This document shows positions 24,401 to 32,673 of a stretch of 64,000 nt of DNA, in pieces; position 1 is the first letter of the stretch; the number at the start of each line of letters is the position of its first letter. The stretch is from Ampullaceana balthica (lineage: Eukaryota; Mollusca; Gastropoda; Lymnaeidae). The stretch is taken from positions 2,229,001 to 2,293,000 of the forward strand of contig CALYLW010000039.1 in assembly GCA_944989445.1 (NCBI GenBank). The letters run 5' to 3'. The translations under genes were made by a program, and so were the position numbers. The notes beneath the pieces were generated by a model. It had not been told where the DNA came from. It did no database searches and saw only the letters and a program-made list of their open reading frames with translations.

Positions 24401-26012
24401 TGCTTAAATCAAAGCCCACAAACCTCAATCTGTTGCGCGGTATGTGAAATGTAATCTTGGAGACGAAAGCTTTTGACTTATGCAATATTTTTCATGGGTA
24501 AATTTTTACATACATATGTAATTTTTGACATGTTAACATTTAACATGTTAAAAATCAGAAAAGAGACAATCAGTATGAGTGAACTGTACCTACCTATCTG
24601 ACAAGCGACAATCAGTATGAGTGAACTGTACCTACCTATCTGACAAGCGACAATCAGTATGAGTGAACTGCACCTACCTATCTGAGGAGACGTATGTGAT
24701 GAGATCTGTGTGGTGTGATTGTTGCTGTTGGCATGTGCTGACACGTTGCTGTTGCCGGCCGCAGGTTGAGCTGTTGTTGAAGACACTGTTGTGATAGATT
24801 GTGCTGTAGTTGTTCTCGTGGTATCTGTCGTTGATGAAAGTGACATCAAATTTTGACAGTGAGCAAAAAAAGTTATTTTCAAGTGCATGCACATTAATAT
24901 CATTGCCCGTAATCGCAGTGCTAGTTACAACAGTATCATACATTGACATGCAGTACTATGTAATTTAGTGTCATAGCATTTAGGCTTATCATACTACATG
25001 TATTTCCTTTACAAATAGCCTCAAGACATTTAGTCTTCGTACCTGAAGCTTTAATCTCAGTACTTAGACATTCAGACTCAGTACCAAGACATTCAGACTC
25101 AGTACCAAGACATTTAGACTCAGTAACAGGACATTCAGCCTCAGTACCAAGACATTCAGACTCAGTACCACGACATTTAGACTCAGTAACCGGATATTTA
25201 GACTCAGTACCAAGACATTTAGACTCAGTAACAGGACATTCAGCCTCAGTACCAAGACATTCAGACTCAGTACCACGACATTTAGACTCAGTAACCGGAT
25301 ATTTAGACTCAGTACCAAGACATTCAGACTCAGTACCATGGCCATGACATTTAGACTCAGTACCATGGCCATGACATTTAGACTCAGTACCAGAGCATTT
25401 AGCCTCGGCATAAGTACATTTATTGACCTATATAAACATTACCGAAAACAATCGCTATTTGAAATGAAGCCCAATATTCAATGTATATGCTTGTCCTAAT
25501 TGGGTACATTTCAAATCAACTACTGCCTTAACTTCCCTTACCCTGCAGGCAGTAACTGCGCTATACAGTTGGTACTCAATTACTTCCCTCACCCTGCAGG
25601 TACTAGGGGCCCAAAAAAAGACCTTTGAACACGTGTCATTATTAATTTTAACTTGAATGAATTATGTCCCCTTTTCAAATAACTTTTTTAGTGTGTTACG
25701 TCTTGCTAGAAAAGTTTAACCAAAAATTTTGTGAAATTAAAAGTTTAATTATGACATACCATGCTTACAACTATATTATATATGGTTTAAACAATTTTAG
25801 CTACATATCTTTAAGACTTTAAGGGCAACACAATCAGCTTAGGAATCCTATGTATGGATTTTGAAAAAAATATGTTTACAGAGAGAGTATTAATCAGTAC
25901 TGTAAAAAGCAAAATGTAAAAATAGTGCAGAGATAGGATATCATTTCAATATACCTGAGTACAGGAGTTGTATAAGAGCAAATGTCAAAATAGTACAGTG
26001 ATATAATATCAT
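15353..26012 (-). CDS. Multi-FN3 receptor-like gene, 5' part (13 exons, incomplete)
   Basis: The gene is read on the minus strand from a signal-peptide ATG at 26012 to a donor at 15353. Exons (high to low): 26012-25955, 24824-24678, 24230-24189, 23475-23306, 23115-22971, 21429-21270 (or 21278), 20173-20028, 19373-19264, 18412-18311, 17910-17730, 17391-17153, 15999-15865, 15487-15353. Phases agree at all joins except exon 6 to 7, which needs the weak donor at 21270 or an unseen exon. Exons encode a Ser/Thr-rich stretch and about five FN3 domains, seen from the Trp of strand B (LTWTPP, FHWAPP) and the Leu-x-Pro-x-T-x-Tyr motif (LSPFTKY, LRPNTTY, LSPYTQY). Such ectodomains occur in receptor tyrosine phosphatases (PTPRQ, PTPRB, Ptp10D types), sidekicks and other adhesion receptors. 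No membrane or catalytic exon is in the window, so the family stays open. Confidence 0.8.
15499..15579. repeat. 31-bp tandem repeat, about 3 copies
   Basis: The unit is GTGGTCAGTTGGAATGGGAG plus AGTGTTCATGTA. It lies just upstream (minus sense) of the exon 13 acceptor. 15580-15864 otherwise holds only a degenerate ATGTCCTG-rich repeat around 15706-15796. Confidence 0.85.
15865..15999 (-). CDS. FN3 receptor exon 12: FN3 N-half
   Basis: A 135-nt exon, phase 0 both ends (GTGTTCCAG|GTGAGC; GAAAAT|GTAAGC). Peptide: VSTTTITVEIFPVIFDSGPI followed by TSYELRLLRV, an FN3 strand A-C pattern. Contains NHT glycosylation site. Confidence 0.8.
16220..16800. mobile_element. Degraded hAT-related dispersed repeat
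   Basis: 16227-16305 (CTGTCAACTCG ... GGGTACCCGTGAAAAT) matches 60697-60775 in order and spacing. Directly after, CGGTTGACAAACTGCGGTTC and GCATGCGGCGCTT resemble ends of Charlie-type hAT elements. No right end or target duplication was found. The small frames here look non-coding. 16000-16219 and 16800-17152 are plain intron. Confidence 0.45.
17153..17391 (-). CDS. FN3 receptor exon 11: rest of an FN3 domain
   Basis: A 239-nt exon (CTTTTATAAG|ACAAC; CGAAGT|GTAAGT), phase 1 in, phase 0 out. Peptide: FYVKVTLSTLDKKLLPVSAT, then CSLSPYTQYSVTVSVVKETG and a Pro-rich linker GKVPPKPRPP into the next domain. The linker and the repeated FN3 pattern support a long modular ectodomain. Confidence 0.85.
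17392..17729. other. FN3 gene introns without clear features
   Basis: 17392-17729, 17911-18310 (GT-rich, GTGGGTGGG runs at 17930-18020) and 18413-19263 (AT-rich) hold no exon, repeat array or element that I can support. Confidence 0.6.
17730..17910 (-). CDS. FN3 receptor exon 10: end of one FN3, start of the next
   Basis: A 181-nt exon (TTGTCCGTAG|GCGTGT; CTGGTTG|GTTGTT), phase 0 in, phase 1 out, open throughout. It begins ACARNAAGWGEWSHEIQVST, the strand F-G end of the domain in exons 8-9, and goes on to TCIGFHWAPPTKDVTAIHSY, strand B-C of the next. The donor GTTGTT is weak but is the one whose phase fits exon 11. Confidence 0.8.
18311..18412 (-). CDS. FN3 receptor exon 9: middle of an FN3 domain
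   Basis: A 102-nt exon, phase 0 both ends (ATATTTTCAG|CTAACC; ATACGG|GTAAGT). Peptide has LNGTEYIIGNLRPNTTYKIR, an FN3 E-F segment with two N-glycosylation sites (NGT, NTT). Confidence 0.85.
19264..19373 (-). CDS. FN3 receptor exon 8: FN3 N-half
   Basis: A 110-nt exon (ATCCTCCACAG|CCCC; CATTCAG|GTAAAA), phase 1 in, phase 0 out. Peptide: PPSAPIIYNFTYDDTSIGV, then PNGKIDQYHIQ, the usual P-N-G-x-I-x-x-Y turn of FN3 strand B-C. It contains an N-x-T site (NFT). Confidence 0.85.
19518..19702. repeat. 31-bp minisatellite with E-box palindromes, 6 copies
   Basis: The unit is AAGTCTTGCCACTACACGTG plus ATGGTCTAACK. Five of six copies contain CACGTG, a palindromic E-box (bHLH site); one has AACGTG. 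Intronic. Confidence 0.95.
19784..20027 (-). repeat. 61-bp repeat copying the exon 7 end and donor, 4 extra copies
   Basis: Exon 7's last ~40 nt (minus: GTGTTTGAGACCACACAGGG) plus AC|GTAAGTAC and ~20 intron bases recur every 60-62 bp. Copies of the donor end exons at 19967, 19906 and 19844, with a mutated one near 19784. The period shifts frame, so distal donors lead to early stops. Divergence rises with distance from the exon. Confidence 0.9.
20028..20173 (-). CDS. FN3 receptor exon 7: second half of an FN3 domain
   Basis: A 146-nt exon (TTCTTTCTACAG|CGCC; CAGGGAC|GTAAGT), phase 2 in, phase 1 out. The peptide has YVSLTDLSPFTKYQIRIRYV then NGVGAGPFCPYAVFETTQG, a textbook FN3 E-F-G segment. 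The last part of this exon and its donor are copied downstream. Confidence 0.85.
20373..20709. repeat. Second 23-bp minisatellite, about 15 copies
   Basis: The unit is TATGACAGCAATGATTGACT plus GTG, with some TTTGACAG. It has the same length as the main satellite and shares its TATGACAG start, but the rest differs. It lacks stops in all minus frames, so three overlapping repetitive frames appear. Confidence 0.95.
20817..21075. repeat. 21-bp minisatellite, about 12 copies
   Basis: The unit is CTTGGCCAACAACTCGATTT plus T with variants GGTCAAC and TTCAATAAC. The 21-bp period keeps frames open on both strands: a Leu/Ile heptad (KIELLAK) on minus, NNSIFLA on plus. It lies in the intron between FN3 exons 6 and 7. 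Confidence 0.95.
21270..21429 (-). CDS. FN3 receptor exon 6: first half of an FN3 domain
   Basis: The acceptor is ATCTGTACAG|CTCCTAC, phase 1. The peptide starts PTGTVSNIEPVSVQPNSAQL, followed by the strand B motif TWTPP and KYDIEMAP of strand C, a clear FN3 N-half. Two donors are possible: CAA|GTATAC at 21278 (good consensus, phase 0, does not fit exon 7) and CCA|GTTCAA at 21270 (poor consensus, phase 2, fits). A missed small exon in the intron is the alternative. Confidence 0.78.
21430..22830. repeat. 27-bp minisatellite abutting the exon 6 acceptor, about 51 copies
   Basis: On plus the units near the exon are GTACACAATGATAGGTCACT plus GAGGTAT, and those far from it GTAGACAAATATAGGTCACT plus GCATCAT. 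Intermediate forms at 21990-22140 link the two, so this is one array with two homogenised ends. The array starts at the acceptor (21429/21430). The 27-bp unit is open on both strands and in the exon 6 frame (VTYHCVHTS repeats), hence the 363-codon frame, which I do not consider a gene. Confidence 0.97.
22971..23115 (-). CDS. FN3 receptor exon 5: second half of an FN3 domain
   Basis: A 145-nt exon, phase 0 in, phase 1 out (ATCGTCCTTAG|GAAATT; GACACAA|GTAAGT). It has the FN3 hallmark SYELTNVKPWSSLAITIRG and the final strand VIVTHDTS. Together with exon 4 it completes one domain. Confidence 0.8.
23225..23305 (-). repeat. 27-bp repeat copying the exon 4 donor, two extra copies
   Basis: The donor context AACAG|GTAGATGA recurs at 27-bp steps, giving exon ends at 23306, 23279 and 23252. 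The unit is in frame and open: PKQ is followed by VDDPIPPKQ then VDDTIPPEQ before a stop further on. Each distal donor would add nine Pro/Asp-rich residues. Confidence 0.9.
23306..23475 (-). CDS. FN3 receptor exon 4: first half of an FN3-like domain
   Basis: A 170-nt exon, phase 1 in, phase 0 out. The acceptor is TTCAAAAAAG|GT and the donor CCCAAACAG|GTAGAT. The peptide has HIIAAWDIEDIYTTKTLKYD, which fits strands B to C of an FN3 fold (W, then Leu-x-Tyr), followed by Cys-containing EYFRIGDCADAP. The next exon supplies strands E to G. The acceptor choice rests on phase agreement; another AG lies 49 nt upstream. Confidence 0.65.
23710..23800. repeat. Two-copy 43-bp direct repeat
   Basis: Two nearly perfect copies contain AAGTTACACGTAAAGAGACG followed by TGCTATGTTTAATAACTGGC. 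This is intron sequence of the FN3 gene and may be a young duplication. Confidence 0.85.
23890..24188. repeat. 32-bp minisatellite bordering the exon 3 donor
   Basis: About nine copies of GTGTACATAGGTTAGGCGTG plus TACTTAGAATAT, with variants. The array ends at the donor of exon 3 (24188), so on the minus strand it starts with the first intron bases. Confidence 0.9.
24189..24230 (-). CDS. FN3 receptor exon 3: 42-nt mini-exon
   Basis: The segment sits between TTGTTGACAG and GGCGCAG|GTGAGT. It encodes VTLRPPPYYPELGA in phase 1 to phase 1, which matches exons 2 and 4. A Pro-rich linker before an FN3 domain is typical. It rests on splice-site and phase fit only. The donor directly borders the 32-bp minisatellite at 23890-24188. 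Confidence 0.5.
24594..24677 (-). repeat. 42-bp repeat copying the exon 2 donor, two extra copies
   Basis: Two further copies of CAGATAG|GTAGGT lie exactly 42 bp apart, so three donors exist (exon ends 24678, 24636, 24594). The unit is 14 codons and stays open in the exon 2 frame, reading IGRYSSLILIVACQ per copy. Use of a distal donor would add one or two hydrophobic 14-residue blocks. Confidence 0.9.
24678..24824 (-). CDS. FN3 receptor exon 2: Ser/Thr-rich mucin-like stretch
   Basis: A 147-nt exon, phase 1 in and out, between acceptor ATCAACGACAG|AT and donor CAGATAG|GTAGGT. It encodes 49 residues very rich in Thr, Ser, Asn and Gln (TTRTTTAQSITTVSSTTAQ and more), with an N-x-T site (NHTT). 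Such stretches are usually O-glycosylated spacers near the N-terminus of an ectodomain. The donor and the flanking 42 bp are repeated downstream at 24636 and 24594. Confidence 0.65.
   Translation of the reverse strand: MPREQLQHNLSQQCLQQQLNLRPATATCQHMPTATITPHRSHHIRLLR
25037..25420. repeat. 21-bp minisatellite with a higher-order repeat
   Basis: About 17 copies of CATTCAGACTCAGTACCAAG plus A. A block of about 105 bp (five units with variants AACAGG, CACG, AACCGG) occurs twice in tandem at 25105-25315. It lies in FN3 intron 1. Period 21 gives an open Leu/Val heptad frame on minus. Confidence 0.93.
25955..26012 (-). CDS. FN3 receptor exon 1: signal peptide
   Basis: The frame from ATG at 26012 gives MILYHCTILTFALIQLLYS, a hydrophobic stretch typical of a cleaved signal peptide, then a split Gly or Asp codon. 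The donor is CTCAG|GTATAT at 25955, phase 1. It joins in frame to exon 2 (phase 1). The fit of signal peptide, phase and position just upstream of a Ser/Thr-rich exon is the evidence; there is no similarity support. Confidence 0.55.
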
Positions 26013-26035
26013 TTTCGATGCGCCACGGTCGCCAT
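26009..26035 (-). promoter_or_regulatory. Upstream ORF overlapping the FN3 gene start
   Basis: On the minus strand ATGGCGACCGTGGCGCATCG opens an 8-codon frame (MATVAHRK) whose TGA overlaps the main ATG as ATGA. The uORF start has a good context (AACAATGG). Such an overlap is compatible with termination-reinitiation and would lower or couple translation of the receptor. It only matters if transcription starts upstream of 26035, which I cannot see. Confidence 0.5.
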
Positions 26036-26875
26036 TGTTATTTCTTTTAGTCTATGTCATTTCCGGTTAAGCAGACACACACAATCTGTTCGAGAGTACG
26101 TTTTTGATGACTCAAAATTATTTTTTAAAAACCTTCCTTTTAAAAAAAAATTTGGAATCTATACAGCTTTTTACATGATCTATCGGGTAGCAACATTTGA
26201 GGCTAACTTCACCAACAGCATGAATGAATTCTTTCTCCTATTGCGCTAACACTGTCCGTGCTAGACTTGCATGCTGTTGCTCTCAAGTGTTCCAAAAATC
26301 TTTCAAATAAAAAGCCTTCAAAATTTTCTTATATCTTTGTTTTGGTTTTCACACTCTTTCGGAGTAACTGTAACACAATGTTGGTAGTGCCCCGGATTCA
26401 AAGGAGCGTACATCCACAATGGAATGGCTACATCTGAGGCTACCTTTACTATGAAAATGGTCATTAAATCCTTTCCCAACAAGTCTTCGTCCATTTCATT
26501 CCCTCCTCGACCTGTGAACCCACCGACATAAGTTTAAAATGGCCGTGATTCATCTTTGTTGACTACTGTGGAATTACTCCTAAACAAATTTACCGTGGAC
26601 GTTGGCCCATTATGTTACGTAATTTCTATTACAATCATTACGTGTAAGGATTTGTATCACTTCCTCAATAGCCCTCATAGGTTATTTTTGTAACGGCCCT
26701 GCAATATTGTTTTAATTGGACTGACCTGTACTTCATTACATTTCAACTGAGAACCTTTGATTTTAGCAAGGTTATGTCATTAATCGGTTAAAATCTCAAA
26801 CTATTACGGTCGTACCCAGGCCACACGTGTTTTGTTTACTTGACGAGTTGCTTGTTCTTATCAGATTAACTTCAA
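26013..26875 (-). promoter_or_regulatory. Upstream region of the FN3 gene
   Basis: Contains the 5' leader. Minus strand near 26060 reads AACCGGAAATGACATAG, with an ETS-like core (CCGGAA) about 25 bp from the uORF. No TATA box is convincing. The rest to 26875 is ordinary single-copy-looking DNA. Confidence 0.3.
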
Positions 26876-28051
26876 GACTGTAAACGTCTCGTTTCTATGT
26901 ACTGTAAACTTCTAATTTCTATGTACTGTAAACTTCTAATTTCTAACTGTAAACTTATCATTTCTAACTGTAAACTTCTAATTTCTAACTGTAAACTTCT
27001 AATTTCTAACTGTAAACTTATCATTTCTAACTGTAAACTTCTAATTTCTAACTGTAAACTTATCATTTCTAACTGTAAACTTCTAATTTCTAACTGTAAA
27101 CTTCTAATTTCTAACTGTAAACTTCTAATTTCTAACTGTAAACTTCTCACTTTTAGCTGTAAACTTCTAATTTCTAACTGTAAACTTCTAATTTCTAACT
27201 GTAAACTTCTCACTTTTAGCTGTAAACTTCTAATTTCTAACTGTAAACTTCTAATTTCTAACTGTAAACTTCTAATTTCTAACTGTAAACTTCTCACTTT
27301 TAGCTGTAAACTTCTAATTTCTAACTGTAAACTTCTAATTTCTAACTGTAAACTTCTCACTTTTAGCTGTAAACTTCTAATTTCTAACTGTAAACTTCTA
27401 ATTTCTAACTGTAAACTTCTAATTTCTAACTGTAAACTTCTCACTTTTAGCTGTAAACTTCTAATTTCTAACTGTAAACTTCTAATTTCTAACTGTAAAC
27501 TTCTAATTTCTAACTGTAAACTTCTCACTTTTAGCTGTAAACTTCTAATTTCTAACTGTAAACTTCTAATTTCTAACTGTAAACTTCTAATTTCTAACTG
27601 TAAACTTCTCACTTTTAGCTGTAAACTTCTAATTTCTAACTGTAAACTTCTAATTTCTAACTGTAAACTTCTAATTTCTAACTGTAAACTTCTCACTTTT
27701 AGCTGTAAACTTCTAATTTCTAACTGTAAACTTCTAATTTCTAACTGTAAACTTCTAATTTCTAACTGTAAACTTCTAATTTCTAACTGTAAACTTCTAA
27801 TTTCTAACTTTAAACTTCTAATTTCTAACTGTAAACTTCTAATTTCTAACTGTAAACTTCTCACTTTTAGCTGTAAACTTCTAATTTCTAACTGTAAACT
27901 TCTCATTTCTAACTGTAAACTTCTAATTTCTAACTGTAAACTTCTAATTTCTAACTGTAAACTTCTAATTTCTAACTGTAAACTTCTAATTTCTAACTGT
28001 AAACTTCTAATTTCTAACTGTAAACTTCTAATTTCTAACTGTAAACTTCTA
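26876..28051. repeat. 21-bp minisatellite with 63/84-bp higher-order structure, about 55 copies
   Basis: The main unit is TAAACTTCTAATTTCTAACT plus G. A variant TAAACTTCTCACTTTTAGCT plus G returns every third or fourth unit from 27130 to 27870, giving alternating 63- and 84-bp higher-order units. Both ends lack it. Because the period is 21, both strands are open for 344 to 393 codons (SLQLEIR on minus, CKLLISN on plus). These are repeat artefacts unless RNA shows otherwise. Confidence 0.97.
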
Positions 28052-28384
28052 GCGTTTTTTTTGTTGTCATTCCAATAAAGCTTAGTATCCTGACAACAGT
28101 AAATAAAACTACTTTGGGTAGACCATCGATCTTGCGAATAATGGCCGGGGTTAGTTGGCTTAATATAGATCTAGAGAATGGAAATCTCCAAACGAAAGAT
28201 GTCATCAGAACGTTAGTAAAATGACTCAGTGCATTCTTCTATTATACATAAATGTTTCGTTTTATAATGTACGATACTTATTGACCATCAATTGAGTGTA
28301 GACGTTTTAGATATCATATTTTACACCTTAAATCAACCATCAAACATCTCTCTCCTTAGCGCCGTCTTTGATGCCATGGGCCAG

Positions 28385-28560
28385 CATGTCAAAACTGACG
28401 CTTAACACTAAACCATTACACACGTTCCTAACTCGATACACATATACCTAACCCTAACTGGCTATACTATTACCTAGACATAAACCGCTACACATATACT
28501 TATACCTAACCCTAACTCGTAACGCTAATACCTAGCCCTAACCCGACACACAATTTAAAT
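28385..28560. repeat. Degenerate CCCTAA-like repeat
   Basis: Several CTAACCCTAAC, CCTAGCCCTAACCC and ACCTAGACATAAACC blocks resemble degenerate telomere-type (TTAGGG) sequence. Not a clean telomeric tract. Confidence 0.5.
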
Positions 28561-28709
28561 TTTAACTTCTCTTCAATTGCTTTATAAAATTAGCGTTTTA
28601 TCTTTTTTTCCATTTGTACAATTGCTAATGATAATTATCCTAGCTCTTGATCGTCAACACCACATAACGGAGATAGACAATGCACATAACAAAAGAAATT
28701 GGATGTTTA

Positions 28710-28938
28710 CAGTATCCACTTCTTTGACCTGGTTTTACTTGCCCCGGCCCTGGGTTTATATCAGTCGGGGTCACCGGTCCACAAGGCTGCACACAACGTG
28801 ATCCACATATGCCTTGTTTTAGCCCTCATTCTACAGCTCGTTATATGGGGGGCCTTGCCAGTGAACAGCCAGCACACTCGTGCCCATGTGATACAATTTA
28901 CTGTGCTCTGTGCACGAGTTGTTTCCAATTGTAGCTGA
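28710..28938 (+). CDS. Possible exon of an unrecognised membrane protein
   Basis: An open stretch after a candidate acceptor (TGGATGTTTACAG|TATCC) runs to a TGA at 28936. It encodes IHFFDLVLLAPALGLYQSGS, PVHKAAHNVIH, then a strongly hydrophobic ICLVLALILQLVIWGALPV and a second weak hydrophobic stretch. Base composition is more GC-rich than its surroundings, like the true exons here. I cannot name the family. It could be a terminal exon of a gene starting further upstream, an early exon of the gene at 32 kb, or chance. 28939-29636 holds nothing else. Confidence 0.35.
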
Positions 28939-29636
28939 ACACCACCGTGAGTAAACTACTTAAACTGTCATCTCTTTGTGACAAACTTATTGGCTGTTTG
29001 CATGCAGTTTTATGGCGGGGTGAGTGCGGTTTGATTCAAATCAAATGACTTCAGATTTTTGTTTTGTAAACAATGGCTATGGATATAATACAGTTGTTGT
29101 TTAGCTATCAGCTATGGTAAGGAATTTCATTTTTCTTGGACAGTTGTTAACATTTCTGTTCGTATGTCGAACTATGGAAGTTAACAGTTGTGGTACCGTG
29201 TTATCTTTTAAATGAACCGTAATAGGTTTCAAAAAGTTTGTGGGAAATTAACTATTGTTATGATTAACAGTCATTTAGGCTGGTATGACAATCACTTGTA
29301 GCCAAAATATAGTTGGAAATATGTTATGTCATGTTTCATGAACAGACATAATCTAATTTACATTCTTACATTCTATGGATTTGAAAAGTTTTTTTGTTCC
29401 TATGAATGTTCTGATAGTTAGTCAGTGGGTCAATACTTGGCCAGTACGCAAGTTAAACTGCGTGGGCTTCTGTGGCTGCGATTGTTGGAAATAATACAAT
29501 CATCTTGGCACCTGTCTGTTCTGGTCGAAACATGAGAGACAGAAAAGAATCGTGTCGGCCTAGATTCCAGATGCCGGTGAAGAGTTCAATAAAGACGTTC
29601 ACGATCTATTCAGGGAGGAGAACTTGTCCCGTTGTC

Positions 29637-29737
29637 TATACTTGGGTCAGTCTGTCCATACTTGGATCAGTCTGTCCATACTTGGATCAGTCTGTCCATA
29701 CTTGGATCAGTCTGTCCATACTTGGATCAGTCTGCCC
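29637..29737. repeat. 20-bp tandem repeat, 5 copies
   Basis: Unit TACTTGGATCAGTCTGTCCA. Followed closely by a second array. Confidence 0.95.
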
Positions 29738-29818
29738 ATGGTATTACTGAGTATTAGATCTAGGACACACATGGATCCTGATATCTGTTTTAAGACACTA
29801 GGTAAATGATGGTGGAAT

Positions 29819-30010
29819 AGTTTGTGTGGTGCATATACTGATTGTGTGGTGCATATAGTGATTGTGTGGTACATATACTGATTGTGGGGTACTTATACAG
29901 ATTGTGTGGTACATATACTGATTGTGTGTTAATATACTGATTGTGTGGTACATATACCGATTGTATGGTATACTGATTGTGTGGTACATATACAGATTGT
30001 GTGGTGTACA
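29819..30010. repeat. 20-bp tandem repeat, about 9 copies
   Basis: Unit GATTGTGTGGTACATATACT with variants. 30011-30552 is AT-rich DNA without features. Confidence 0.92.
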
Positions 30011-30552
30011 CATTGTGTATAATCTAAAAGCAAGTAAGATAAGCAAATCGTAAGTATTAGATTTGTTGTCTACCCTTTACAACATGAAGGGCATCGTTGT
30101 TTCAGTGGTTCAAAAAGTAGGGTACTGTTGACATTATTTGCTACATGAGTTAAGGGATTTTTGTGTTTTGAGTCTCTTAAAATATTTGATATATTTACAA
30201 GCGTAAAGCATTGCTGTTTCAGTGGTCCTCAAACGATGCAGAATTAATATCACTTAATATATTAATTATAATCAAGTAGATTCATCAAGAAGTTAAAATT
30301 TGTCATATAATATTGGCTAAAAATTTAACAACTGTTACATTTAGTGATTTTTAATTATGTAACAATTTTACAAATGAATCATTATTCATCTGTAAAATTG
30401 CTATTTTAATTACCTAATATAAAATATTTTAATTTTTTGTCTAACATTTACATGTGTAAAATTTATTGAGACAGTGTTTTATAAAAGTCTAACATCTGTA
30501 ATTTTTATAAACTCTTTGAAAATTTACAGAAACTAGAGTTTTTCCTAGCGTG

Positions 30553-30962
30553 TTTTTAGTTTATCCTTGCCTTAGTTTATCCTTGCCTTAGTTTATCCTT
30601 GCCTTAGTTTATCCTTGCCTTAGTTTATCCTTGCCTTAGTTTATTCTTGCCTTAGTTTATCCTTGCCTTAGTTTATTCTTGCCTTAGTTTATTCTTGCCT
30701 TAGTTTATCCTTGCCTTAGTTTATTCTTGCCTTAGTTTATCCTTGCCTTAGTTTATCCTTGCCTTAGTTTATCCTTGCCTTAGTTTATTCTTGCCTTAGT
30801 TTATCCTTGCCTTAGTTTATTCTTGCCTTAGTTTATCCTTGCCTTAGTTTATCCTTGCCTTAGTTTATCCTTGCCTTAGTTTATTCTTGCCTTAGTTTAT
30901 CCTTGCCTTAGTTTATCCTTGCCTTAGTTTATCCTTGCCTTAGTTTATCCTTGCCTTAGTTT
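30553..30962. repeat. 16-bp tandem repeat, about 26 copies
   Basis: Unit TAGTTTATCCTTGCCT, with a TTATTCT variant in an irregular pattern. Confidence 0.97.
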
Positions 30963-31257
30963 CCCCACAAACGTGTGTTGTTGTTCATTCATGTTTGAAT
31001 GTTGCTGTGTGGCCCTTTGAATAATGAAGTTGTTGTTTCAGGTGTATCTAATTATACTTTACTCTTTCTTAGCGGAGTTGGTTCTAACTAGGATAGTATG
31101 GACATTTTTTTAAGTTATCTTCTTAGAAAGAGTTACTTCTGAGTACAAACATAAAAGTGGAACATATTTAGACAAAATCATTACTTAAATAAAGTGTGTG
31201 CAGAAAATGTGTTTAATTTTTAAAAAAGAACGCATTTTACTTTTATTTACATTCACT

Positions 31258-31533
31258 TTTAGTGATCAACTCACCTTCTTAGTAATCATCTCCCCTTGTG
31301 AGTGATCATCTCCCCTTATTAGTGATCATCTCCCCTTTTTAGTGATCATCTCCCCTTGTTAGTGATCATCTCCCCTTGTTAGTGATCATCTCCCTTGTTA
31401 GTGATCATCTCCCCTTGTTTATGACAATCTCCCTTTGTTAGTAATCATCTCCCTTGTTAGTGATCATCTCCCTTGTGAGTGATCATCTCCCATTGTTAGT
31501 GATCATCTCCCTTTGTTAGTAATCATCTCCACT
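31258..31533. repeat. 20-bp tandem repeat, about 13 copies
   Basis: Unit AGTGATCATCTCCCCTTGTT, each with a TGATCA palindrome; later copies are 19 bp. Confidence 0.95.
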
Positions 31534-31852
31534 TCTGCACAGCTTTATGCATTCAAGAAATTGTTTTAATATTTCTTTCATTTTAGTTTTATTCATAAAT
31601 CAATTTTTAATTTTAAAAAATTGCTGCTTCAAATCAAAGATACTTTTTTTATATAGGCAAAATCCTCAGAACCCCATTACATTGTAGACACTAAAGAAAT
31701 GTATAATTTGAGAATCGTCCATTAAAAAAAAATGAATTCAATCGTTTATGTATCCAGACGAAATTTCGTGAGCACAGCAGTGAACACATCAGCGTGTTTG
31801 TGCAGGAACAGCTGATTATGACTGGGTGGGTGATAGCTGGGAGATGGTCGAT

Positions 31853-32022
31853 GAATGGCTAACTGATGGATAGGTGATGGCTAACTGATGGATAGGTGAT
31901 GGCTAACTGATGGATATGTGATGGCTAACTGATGGATAGGTGATGGCTAACTGATGGATAGGTGATGGCTAACTGATGGATAGGTGATGGCTAACTGATG
32001 GATAGGTGATGGCTGGATAATG
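31853..32022. repeat. 22-bp tandem repeat, about 8 copies
   Basis: Unit GGCTAACTGATGGATAGGTG plus AT. It lies about 120 bp upstream of the acceptor at 32145. Confidence 0.95.
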
Positions 32023-32144
32023 ATTGACTTGATAGCTTTCCCGTGCTAGAGCTATAGAACTAGATTCGTATACTTCTCTTAAAATGTGCTTCTAAGTAAG
32101 TGTCTACCACATCGTTGTTTCATGGTGTTTTTATTACCCTTCAG

Positions 32145-32673
32145 ATAGCATCTGCTCAACATGGCGTTAACCCTTGACCCGTTGCTCCCAGCATTCCATT
32201 TACTATGGAACGCCGCGATGTCCGAGTACAGAAAATCATCGTCCAACAACCCTACATTAGACAACCCCCATGACGTCAACAACCCGCATGACGTCAACAA
32301 CCCCCATGACGTCGCCAAGCACCGGGTCCATAAAAACAGTGTCGGCCATGACGTCAATGAAAACGAGCAGCGGCCAAAGTACAGCTCCAAGTACGAGACG
32401 AAGAACGTGGAGTGGGTCCCAGACTCGGACGAGACCGTGGTCGTCTGCACGCTGAACTGCGACCAGGGGGACAAGTTCGTCCGCCAGGTCATCTACGAGG
32501 GATCTTGCCGGACGGAGTGGTCACGTGCAGAAGATCTGTTTGTCGATTGGCTGAGCTGTGAGCTGACGTCACAGCACGCACAGAAAGTGGAGGCCACGAT
32601 TTATCTTTGCTGTGTTCCCATGGAAACCACGACACACGGGATAGGACTTTGGCTTAAGAACATTCGGACAGAG
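32145..32673 (+). CDS. 271-aa unknown protein, exon 1
   Basis: Includes 16 nt of leader. Coding from 32161. The 18-nt coding repeat around 32268-32322 (CATGACGTCAACAACCC) gives the NPHDV motifs and carries several TGACGTCA palindromes. The donor at 32674 begins a minisatellite. Confidence 0.82.

Noticed and set aside
26872..28078. Open frames of 344 and 393 codons on both strands
   Set aside because: They come from the 21-bp period (no stop in the unit). Both strands are equally open and the sequence is a pure repeat.
28385..28560. Interstitial telomere
   Set aside because: Too degenerate, with no run of perfect CCCTAA units.
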